NCBI GenBank assembly: GCA_945918815.1
Contig: CAMEIU010000002.1
Location: 1 to 35,237, forward strand
Reading direction: 5' to 3'
From: an uncultured Clostridia bacterium
Lineage (GTDB): Bacteria > Bacillota > Clostridia > Oscillospirales > Oscillospiraceae
DNA: 35,237 nucleotides
The notes under the pieces were generated by a model, which was not told the origin of the DNA, did not search any database, and saw only the letters and a list, made by a program, of their open reading frames with translations. Below, in pieces: positions 27,945 to 35,237 of this stretch. Made by a program: the position numbers and the translations under genes. How positions within the stretch are numbered: the first letter of the stretch is position 1; every line of letters starts with the position of its first letter.

Positions 27945-27950
27945 AACACC

Positions 27951-29024
27951 ATGGATCAAATGAAGCAGGCCTTGGCTGCCTTCTGCTGGCGCGGCCAGCC
28001 CATCTACGCCGGTCCCTACGGCCACGGCCACATCAACGAAACCTACGCCGTGGCCTGTGACAGCGGGCGCATGTACATTTTACAGAAAATCAACCGCACC
28101 GTCTTCCAGCACCCGGCGGAGCTCATGGAAAACGTGGCGGCGGTGACGGAATTCCTGTCCCGGCAGACGGAAGATCCCCGGGGCTGCCTGCGGCTGGTGC
28201 CCACCAAGGACGGCCGCCGCTTCTGGATCGACAGCCGGAGCGACTACTGGCGGGCCTTCCCCTTCATCACCGACAGTCTCTGCCTCCAGGCGGCGGAGAG
28301 CGAGGAAGATTTCCGCCAGAGCGGCGTGGCCTTCGGCAGCTTCCAGAAGCAGCTCTCGGCCTTCCCCGCCGCCACCCTCCACGAGGCCATTCCCAACTTC
28401 CACAACACCGTGGACCGCTACGCCAAATTCCACGCCGCCCTGGACGTCGACCCCCTGGACCGGGCCAAGGACTGCCAGCCGGAGATCCAGTTCTATCTGG
28501 ACCGGGAAAAGGAAGCGGGCTGCATCGTGGACAAGCTGGCCTCCGGCGAGCTGCCCCTGCGGGTGACCCACAACGACACCAAGCTCAACAACGTCATGCT
28601 GGACTATGAGACCCGCCAGGCCCTGTGCATCATCGATCTGGACACCATCATGCCCGGCTCCGCCCTGTACGATTACGGCGACTCCATCCGCTTCGGCGCG
28701 GCCACTGCCGCCGAGGACGAGCAGGACCTTGACAAAATGTCCCTGAGCCTCCAGCTGTTCCGCACCTACACCGACGGCTTCCTCTCCGCCTGCGGCGACA
28801 GCCTGACGGAAAAGGAGATCGAGATGCTGCCCACCGGCGCGAAGATGATGACCCTGGAGTGCGGCCTGCGGTTCCTGACGGACCATCTGAACGGCGACAC
28901 CTACTTCCGGATCAGCCGGGAAAATCACAATCTGGACCGTGCCAGAACCCAGATGCGTCTGGTGGCGGATATGGAAGAAAAAATGCCGCAGATGCGGCAG
29001 ATCATTGAGGAGGTACGCGCATGA
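27951..29024 (+). CDS. Phosphotransferase, N-acetylhexosamine 1-kinase (NahK)-like
   Basis: GHGHINETYAV, YILQKINRTVFQHP, RVTHNDTKLNNVMLD, CIIDLDTIMPG; adjacent to nucleotidyltransferase and galE. Confidence 0.8.
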   Translation: MDQMKQALAAFCWRGQPIYAGPYGHGHINETYAVACDSGRMYILQKINRTVFQHPAELMENVAAVTEFLSRQTEDPRGCLRLVPTKDGRRFWIDSRSDYWRAFPFITDSLCLQAAESEEDFRQSGVAFGSFQKQLSAFPAATLHEAIPNFHNTVDRYAKFHAALDVDPLDRAKDCQPEIQFYLDREKEAGCIVDKLASGELPLRVTHNDTKLNNVMLDYETRQALCIIDLDTIMPGSALYDYGDSIRFGAATAAEDEQDLDKMSLSLQLFRTYTDGFLSACGDSLTEKEIEMLPTGAKMMTLECGLRFLTDHLNGDTYFRISRENHNLDRARTQMRLVADMEEKMPQMRQIIEEVRA

Positions 29025-30037
29025 ACGTCCTGGTCACAGGCGGCGCCGGATACATCGGCAGCCACACCTGCGTGGAGCTGATCGAAGCGGGCCATACGCC
29101 CATCGTCATTGACAATCTCTGCAATTCCAACGCCAAGAGTCTGGAGCGGGTCCGGGAGATCACCGGAAAGGCCGTTCCCTTCTATGAGGGCGACGTGCGG
29201 GACGAGGCCCTGCTGGACCAGATCTTCGCGGAACACGCCATCGACTGCGCCATCCACTTCGCGGGCCTGAAGGCCGTAGGCGAATCCGTGGCGAAGCCTC
29301 TGGAATACTATGAAAACAACCTCTGCGCCACCATGACCCTCTGCCGCGTGCTGGCAAAGCACAACGCCAAGCGGATCATCTTCTCCTCTTCCGCCACGGT
29401 CTACTCCGGCGACAACGAGATGCCCCTGCGGGAGACCTCCAAAACCGGCAACTGCACCAATCCCTACGGCTGGACCAAGTACATGGGCGAGCAGATTCTC
29501 CGGGACATCGCCAAGGCGGACCCGGAATGGTCTGTGGTGAACCTGCGATACTTCAACCCGGTGGGCGCCCACGAGAGCGGCAAGATTGGCGAACATCCCA
29601 ACGGCATTCCCAACAATCTCATGCCCTTCATCTCCCAGACGGCCATCGGCAAGCGGGACCATCTGAATGTCTTCGGCAACGACTATCCCACCCCCGACGG
29701 CACCGGCGTCCGGGACTACATCCATGTGGTGGACCTGGCCAAGGGCCATGTGGCGGCCATCGACTATCTCATGCGCCACACCGGCGAGGGCGTATTCAAC
29801 CTGGGCACGGGCCACGGCTACAGCGTGCTGGACATGGTCCATGCCTTTGAGGAAGCCAATGATGTGAAGGTACCCTACGTCATCGCTCCCCGCCGCCCCG
29901 GCGACCTGCCCACCTGCTATGCCGATCCCAGCAAGAGCCGGGAGGTCCTGGGCTGGGAGGCCACCCACGATCAGAACGATATGTGCCGCGACAGCTGGCG
30001 CTGGCAAAGCCGGAACCCCAACGGCTACGACGAATAA
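29021..30037 (+). CDS. galE: UDP-glucose 4-epimerase
   Basis: VLVTGGAGYIGSHTCVEL, SSSATVYSG, NPYGWTKYMGE, LRYFNPVGAHESG; ATGA overlap with the kinase. Confidence 0.95.
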   Translation: MNVLVTGGAGYIGSHTCVELIEAGHTPIVIDNLCNSNAKSLERVREITGKAVPFYEGDVRDEALLDQIFAEHAIDCAIHFAGLKAVGESVAKPLEYYENNLCATMTLCRVLAKHNAKRIIFSSSATVYSGDNEMPLRETSKTGNCTNPYGWTKYMGEQILRDIAKADPEWSVVNLRYFNPVGAHESGKIGEHPNGIPNNLMPFISQTAIGKRDHLNVFGNDYPTPDGTGVRDYIHVVDLAKGHVAAIDYLMRHTGEGVFNLGTGHGYSVLDMVHAFEEANDVKVPYVIAPRRPGDLPTCYADPSKSREVLGWEATHDQNDMCRDSWRWQSRNPNGYDE

Positions 30038-30050
30038 GGAGGAATTTCCC

Positions 30051-30782
30051 ATGTATCATGTGAATATTGTTGTTGCGAAGAATCCGGCGGAAGTCGGCAA
30101 GCTGGCCGCCGATCAGTTTGAGGCGGTTCTGCGGGTGAAGCCCGCCTGCGTCATCGGCCTGGCCACCGGCTCCACCCCCCTGCCCCTGTACCGGGAGCTG
30201 ATCGAGCGGGAGAAGGCAGGACGGATCGATTTCCGCCGTGTTCGCTCCGCCAACCTGGACGAATACAAGGGCCTGGCCCCCGACCATCCCCAGAGCTACC
30301 GCCGCTTTATGCAGGAAAACCTGTTTGACCACATCTCCATCAAGCCCGAGAACACCATCGTGCCCGATGGTCTGGCCCAGGACGTGGACGCCATGTGCGC
30401 AGCCTATGAAAAGCAGATCGAGGACTGGGGCGGCGTGGACGTGCAGCTGCTGGGCATCGGCCACGACGGCCACATCGGCTTCAACGAGCCCTGCGACAGC
30501 TTCCCCCGCATGACCCATGAGGTGGAGCTGACCGACATGACCCGGGAGGCCAACAAGCGGTTCTTCGACTCTATCGACGAAGTGCCCACCGCCGCCTTCA
30601 CCATGGGCATCGGCACCGTCATGGCCGCCCGGAAGATCGTCATGGTGGTCACCGGTGCGGACAAGGCCGGCATCCTCCGCCAGTCCTTCTTTGGTCCCGT
30701 GACGCCCCAGGTGCCCGCCTCCGTGCTGCAGTTCCATCCCGACGTGACCCTCATCTGCGACGAGGCCGCCTTCCCCGGGTAA
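30051..30782 (+). CDS. nagB: Glucosamine-6-phosphate deaminase
   Basis: CVIGLATGSTPLPLYREL, NLDEYKGL, LLGIGHDGHIGFNEPCDSF. Confidence 0.93.
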   Translation: MYHVNIVVAKNPAEVGKLAADQFEAVLRVKPACVIGLATGSTPLPLYRELIEREKAGRIDFRRVRSANLDEYKGLAPDHPQSYRRFMQENLFDHISIKPENTIVPDGLAQDVDAMCAAYEKQIEDWGGVDVQLLGIGHDGHIGFNEPCDSFPRMTHEVELTDMTREANKRFFDSIDEVPTAAFTMGIGTVMAARKIVMVVTGADKAGILRQSFFGPVTPQVPASVLQFHPDVTLICDEAAFPG

Positions 30783-30788
30783 GCTGCC

Positions 30789-31916
30789 ATGACGCATTTC
30801 AAAAACGCACAAATCTATACCGGCTTTCACTTTGTCCGCGGCGGCTTCGCCGTGGACAAAGGCCGTTTCCTGGACGTCGGTCCCGAGGCGGAGGGAGCCG
30901 TCGATCTGAACGGCGCCCTGGTGCTGCCGGGCCTTATCGACATCCACACCCACGGCAACTCCGGCCATGACTTCTCCGACGGCGACTACGAGGGCCTCAA
31001 GTCCATGGCCGCCTTCTACGCCCGCCACGGCATCACCTCCTTTGCCCCGGCCTCCATGACCCTGCCGGAGGACGTGCTGGCCAAGGCCTATGAGACCGCC
31101 GTCCGGCTGCGCGACGAACAGCCGGAGGGCTGCGCGGTCCTGCGGGGCATTCAGATGGAGGGGCCGTTTTTCGCGGCAAGCAAAAAGGGAGCCCAGAACG
31201 GCGACTACCTCCGGGCTCCTGATATTCAGATGTTCCACCGGCTCCAGGAAACGGCCCGGGGGCTGATCCGCATTGCCGATGTGGCCCCGGAGGAACCGGG
31301 CGGGCTGGACTTTGTCAAAGAGGTCAGCCATAGCTGCCGGGTCTCCCTGGCCCACACGGCCGCGGACTACGATATGGCCAGAGCGGCCTTTGAAGCCGGG
31401 GCCAGCCATGTGACCCACCTGTTCAACGCCATGCCGCCCCTGCTCCACCGGACCCCCGGCGTCATCGGAGCCGCCTGTGAAAACGAGCAGGTCACCGCGG
31501 AACTCATCGGCGACGGCCTCCACGTCCATCCCAGCGTCGTACGGTTGGCCTACCGGGCCTTCGGCCCGGAGCGGCTGTGCCTCATCAGCGACAGTCTCTC
31601 CTGCTGCGGCTGTGAAAACGGCGTGTACTGGCTGGGGGGCCAGCAGGTGTTCCTGGACGGCGCCATCGCCCGCCTGGCCGACGGCACCATCGCCGGGTCC
31701 GCCAACCATCTGTTCGGCATTCTGAAGCAGACCGTCTCCATGGGAATCCCCCTGGAAGACGCCGTGCGGATGGCGACCTATAATCCCGCCCAGGTTCTCG
31801 GCGTGGAGCAGGAAGTGGGGCAGATTGCCCCGGGCCTCCGGGCCGATTTCCTGGTCTGCACCCCGGACCTGCAGCTGCGGCAGGTCTGGCTTGGCGGAAA
31901 AGAAATGACAGATTGA
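30789..31916 (+). CDS. nagA: N-acetylglucosamine-6-phosphate deacetylase
   Basis: LPGLIDIHTHGNSGHDFSDG, GIQMEGPFFA, HVTHLFNAMPPLLHRTPG, LISDSLSCCG. Confidence 0.93.
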   Translation: MTHFKNAQIYTGFHFVRGGFAVDKGRFLDVGPEAEGAVDLNGALVLPGLIDIHTHGNSGHDFSDGDYEGLKSMAAFYARHGITSFAPASMTLPEDVLAKAYETAVRLRDEQPEGCAVLRGIQMEGPFFAASKKGAQNGDYLRAPDIQMFHRLQETARGLIRIADVAPEEPGGLDFVKEVSHSCRVSLAHTAADYDMARAAFEAGASHVTHLFNAMPPLLHRTPGVIGAACENEQVTAELIGDGLHVHPSVVRLAYRAFGPERLCLISDSLSCCGCENGVYWLGGQQVFLDGAIARLADGTIAGSANHLFGILKQTVSMGIPLEDAVRMATYNPAQVLGVEQEVGQIAPGLRADFLVCTPDLQLRQVWLGGKEMTD

Positions 31917-31923
31917 ACCCATG

Positions 31924-31954
31924 CCGGAACGCAGGGATCCATCCCGCGTTCCGG
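31924..31954. other. Hairpin between nagA and the ABC-F gene
   Basis: CCGGAACGC-A-GGGAT-CC-ATCCC-GCGTTCCGG, 14 paired bp with one bulge, no T-tract. Confidence 0.5.
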
Positions 31955-32001
31955 CGTCTGATTCGGATTGCGGTACGCCGGAATCTGATGGGACGAACTA
32001 T

Positions 32002-33780
32002 ATGCTTTTATCCGCGGAACATCTATCCATCAACTACGGCGTCAAGGAGCTGGTCTCCGACGCCTCTCTCTATCTGGAGCCGGGGGACAAAATCGGCGTC
32101 ATCGGCATCAACGGGACCGGAAAATCCACCCTGCTCCGGTGTCTTGCCGGGCAGACCCAGCCGGACAGCGGGACCGTGACCCGGTATCCCAACGTACAGG
32201 TGGTGTATCTGGCCCAAAATCCCCCCATGGACGAAACCAAGACCGTGCTGGAACAGGTCTTTTTGAGCCAGGACGCGGCCTACCGGGAGATTCACAGCTA
32301 TGAGGCCGTGTCCATGCTGAACAAGCTGGGCATTCCGGACCCGGCAGCCAAAGTGGGCATCCTTTCCGGCGGCCAGCGGAAGCGGGTGGCTCTGGCGGCG
32401 GCGCTGCTGCAGCCCGCAGACGTGCTGATTCTCGACGAGCCCACCAACCATCTGGACAGCGACATGGTGGCCTGGCTGGAGCAGCGGCTCAAGGCCTTCC
32501 CCGGCGGCATCGTCATGGTGACCCACGACCGCTATTTTCTCGAGCGGGTGGCGACCCGGATCGCCGAGCTGAGCCGGGCCAAGCTCTCCTATTTCGAGGC
32601 CAACTATTCCAAGTACCTGGAGCTGAAGGCCCAGCGGGAGGAAATGGCCGAGGCTTCGGAGCGGAAACGGCAGACCATCCTCCGGCACGAATATCAGTGG
32701 ATCATCCGCGGCTGCCAGGCCCGGACCACCAAGAGCAAGGAGCGCATCCAGCGTTACGAAGACCTGAAAAACCAGGAAGCGCCCCAGTATGACGATTCCG
32801 TCCAGATGGGGGCCTTGTCCAGCCGCCTGGGGAAGCAGATTTTGAACCTGGAGCATGTCTCCAAGGCCTTCGGGGACAAACGGGTTTTGAACGACTTTTC
32901 CTACCGCCTGACCCGGGAGGACCGGATCGGCATCGTGGGTCCCAACGGCGCGGGCAAATCCACCCTTTTGAACCTGATGGCCGGGAAATTGCAGCCGGAC
33001 AATGGGACCGTGGAGACCGGGGCCACGGTGCAGATCGGCTACTTCACCCAGGAGGGCAAGGAGCTGGACCATAATCAGACGGTCTGGGACTTTATCCACG
33101 GCATCGCCAGGGAGGTCCGCACAGAGGAGGGCACCTTCTCCGCCGGGCAGATGCTGGAGCGGTTTCTGTTTCCCCCGGCCATGCAGCACATCCAGATCGG
33201 CCGCCTGTCCGGCGGCGAGCGACGGCGGCTGTATCTTCTGGGCATCCTCATGGCGGCCCCCAATGTGCTCTTGCTGGACGAGCCCACCAACGACCTGGAC
33301 ATCACCACCCTGTCCATTCTGGAGGACTATCTGGAGGGCTTCGCCGGGCCGGTTCTGGCCGTGTCCCACGACCGGTATTTTCTCGACCGGGTGGCGGCGC
33401 AGATTTTTGAGGTGCGCCCCGGCGGAGAGGTCCTGCGCTACAGCGGCAACTATGGAGACTATCTGAAGAAGCGGCAGCCTGTGGAGCCGGAGAAGCCCAA
33501 GGCGACAGCCCCCAAGGCCCAGCCAAAGCCAAAAAACCAAAAACTGAAATTCTCCTACATGGAGCAGCGGGAATATGAGACCATCGACCAGGTCATTGCG
33601 GACCTGGAGGGTCAAATTGCCCAGTGCGAAGCGGACATCTCCGCCTCCGGCGCGGATTTTGTGGCCTTGCAGGAGGCCATGACGAAAAAAGAGCAGCTGG
33701 AAGCCCAGCTGGAAGAAAAAATGGACCGCTGGGTCTACCTCAACGACCTGGCGGAGCAGATTGCGGCGCAGGGCAATTAA
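32002..33780 (+). CDS. ABC-F family ATPase (Uup-like)
   Basis: Two NBDs (GINGTGKSTLLRCL; GPNGAGKSTLLNLM), two DEPTN signatures, C-terminal coiled-coil, no TM domain. Confidence 0.9.
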   Translation: MLLSAEHLSINYGVKELVSDASLYLEPGDKIGVIGINGTGKSTLLRCLAGQTQPDSGTVTRYPNVQVVYLAQNPPMDETKTVLEQVFLSQDAAYREIHSYEAVSMLNKLGIPDPAAKVGILSGGQRKRVALAAALLQPADVLILDEPTNHLDSDMVAWLEQRLKAFPGGIVMVTHDRYFLERVATRIAELSRAKLSYFEANYSKYLELKAQREEMAEASERKRQTILRHEYQWIIRGCQARTTKSKERIQRYEDLKNQEAPQYDDSVQMGALSSRLGKQILNLEHVSKAFGDKRVLNDFSYRLTREDRIGIVGPNGAGKSTLLNLMAGKLQPDNGTVETGATVQIGYFTQEGKELDHNQTVWDFIHGIAREVRTEEGTFSAGQMLERFLFPPAMQHIQIGRLSGGERRRLYLLGILMAAPNVLLLDEPTNDLDITTLSILEDYLEGFAGPVLAVSHDRYFLDRVAAQIFEVRPGGEVLRYSGNYGDYLKKRQPVEPEKPKATAPKAQPKPKNQKLKFSYMEQREYETIDQVIADLEGQIAQCEADISASGADFVALQEAMTKKEQLEAQLEEKMDRWVYLNDLAEQIAAQGN

Positions 33781-33787
33781 GTAAAAC

Positions 33788-33839
33788 GCCCGTGTCGGGT
33801 ATTCTTCGTAGGGTCGACCCTACGGCGTTGCTTGATCGT
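33788..33839. repeat. Minimal CGTAGGGTCGACCCTACG palindrome with shared flanks, copy 3
   Basis: Perfect 18-bp palindrome at 33807-33824; GCCCGT upstream and GATCGT downstream as in copies 1 and 2. Confidence 0.65.
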
Positions 33840-33870
33840 ACTGCGATACAATATGGGAGGACATTTCACC

Positions 33871-35154
33871 ATGAATCACATCACCACCGTCGCCATTGTG
33901 GGCCTTGGCAGCCGGGGCAAGGACGCCTACGCCCAGGCGTTGAAGGCCATGCCGGACAAAGCCAGAATCACGGCCATTGCCGATACGGACCCGGCCAAAG
34001 TCCGGGAAGTGGCGCAGGCATTTTCTGTCCCGGTGGACCGCTGTTTCGATTCCGCCGAAGCCCTGCTGGCCCAGGACAAGCTGGCAGACGTGCTGATTAT
34101 CTGCACCCAGGACCGGCCGCATGTGCCCCACGCCATTCCCGCCCTGGAAAAGGGCTACGACATTCTGATGGAGAAGCCCATCTCCCCGGACCTCCAACAG
34201 TGCCGGGCCCTGCTGGAAACCGCCCACCGAACCGGGCGGAAGGTGGTAGTCTGCCACGTGCTGCGCTACTCGCCTTTCTACCGCCGGATCAAAGCAGTGC
34301 TGGACGGCGGCGTGTTGGGCGAGCTGCAAGCCATTCAGGGCATTGAGAACGTGACCTACTGGCACCAGGTCCACAGCTTCGTCCGGGGCAACTGGAGAAA
34401 CAGCGAGACCACCAGTCCCATGTTTCTGGCAAAATGCTGCCATGACATGGATCTCATGGTCTGGCTGACGGGGCGGAACTGCGTCAAGGTGTCGTCCTTC
34501 GGCTCCCTGGGCCATTTCACGCCGGACCATGCCCCCAAGGGCGCGGCCAAGCGGTGCCTGGACGGCTGTCATGCCAAGGCGAACTGCCCCTATGACGCGG
34601 AGAAGATCTACATCACCAATCCCCAGACCGGAATCGCCCACGGCAAGGACGATTGGCCCTGCAACATTCTGGCGCTGTATCCCACCATGGAGACCATCCG
34701 GCAGGCCATCGAGACCGGTCCCTATGGCCGCTGCGTCTATTTCTGCGACAACAACGTGGTGGACCATCAGGTGGTCAATCTGGAAATGGAGGGCGGTCTG
34801 ACGGTGAACTTCACCATGTGCGCCTTCACCGCCGACGGCGGCCGGACCACCAAATCCATGGGAACCCACGGCTCCATGATCGCCGATATGAGCCGCAACA
34901 CCATCGAGGTCCGCCCCTTCGACGGCGAGATCACCCTCTACGACTTCAACCTGAAAAAAGAGCGCATGACCGGTCACGCCGGCGGCGACACCGTCCTGAT
35001 GGAGGAATTCCTCGACTACATTCAGGGCAAAACCCCCGACGGCATCACCTCCCTGGACGCCTCCATGGAGAGCCACTTCATCTGCATGGCTGCGGAAGAA
35101 TCGAGAGTACACGGCGGCATGTGCGTGGAGATGGAGCAGATTCGGAAGGCGTAA
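33871..35154 (+). CDS. Gfo/Idh/MocA family oxidoreductase
   Basis: VAIVGLGSRGKDAYAQAL, DVLIICTQDRPHVPHAIPALEKGYDILMEKPIS; C-rich CLDGCHAKANC insert; RBS GGGAGG. Confidence 0.9.
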   Translation: MNHITTVAIVGLGSRGKDAYAQALKAMPDKARITAIADTDPAKVREVAQAFSVPVDRCFDSAEALLAQDKLADVLIICTQDRPHVPHAIPALEKGYDILMEKPISPDLQQCRALLETAHRTGRKVVVCHVLRYSPFYRRIKAVLDGGVLGELQAIQGIENVTYWHQVHSFVRGNWRNSETTSPMFLAKCCHDMDLMVWLTGRNCVKVSSFGSLGHFTPDHAPKGAAKRCLDGCHAKANCPYDAEKIYITNPQTGIAHGKDDWPCNILALYPTMETIRQAIETGPYGRCVYFCDNNVVDHQVVNLEMEGGLTVNFTMCAFTADGGRTTKSMGTHGSMIADMSRNTIEVRPFDGEITLYDFNLKKERMTGHAGGDTVLMEEFLDYIQGKTPDGITSLDASMESHFICMAAEESRVHGGMCVEMEQIRKA

Positions 35155-35174
35155 AACCAGGAAGACAAAACTGC

Positions 35175-35237
35175 AAAATTGGGATTTGTTGATGTGATGT
35201 ATCGCCAATGTAGGGCGCGGCGACCCGACGCGCCGTT
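35175..35237. repeat. MITE-like repeat, truncated by window end (same as 1736-1887)
   Basis: AAATTGGGATTTGTTGATGTGATGTATCGCCAATGTAGGGCGCGGCGACCCGACGCGCCGTT matches 1736-1797 with one apparent difference. Confidence 0.85.

Noticed and set aside
29880-31922. 680-aa minus-strand ORF opposite galE/nagB/nagA
   Set aside because: Antisense shadow of well-recognised genes in high-GC DNA; translation has no recognisable motifs.
32023-35208. Minus-strand ORFs 32023-33615 and 33820-35208
   Set aside because: Antisense to the ABC-F and Gfo/Idh/MocA genes; no motifs.

Overview
GC-rich Firmicutes (Oscillospiraceae/Clostridia-like) chromosomal window, mostly housekeeping genes with one accessory surface-modification operon and many short repeats. 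Left end (+): tail of carboxynorspermidine synthase and nspC. The nspC-deoC intergenic region holds a ~152-bp MITE-like repeat and a 247-bp IS3-like deletion derivative inserted in the loop of a terminator-like hairpin. That derivative is itself interrupted by a complete IS1595-family element with an 8-bp target duplication. A long minus-strand gene run follows in transcription order: gdpP-rplI-dnaB-tilS-hpt-ftsH-[dlt-like operon: adenylating ligase, GNAT, carrier protein, MBOAT, SGNH-like+NodB fusion]-deoC. Next come recQ (+), an LpdD-like gene (-), gluQ (-), an FtsX-type ABC permease plus ATPase (+), an AraC regulator (-), an amino-sugar/galactose cluster (nucleotidyltransferase, NahK-like kinase, galE, nagB, nagA), an ABC-F ATPase and a Gfo/Idh/MocA oxidoreductase. 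Intergenic regions carry two families of GTAGGG...CCCTAC palindromes. Best candidates for something undescribed: the dlt-like operon with its deacetylase fusion, and the nested IS / terminator-loop insertion. No tRNA, rRNA or CRISPR array was recognised. Family assignments are from reading the translations; no database search was run.
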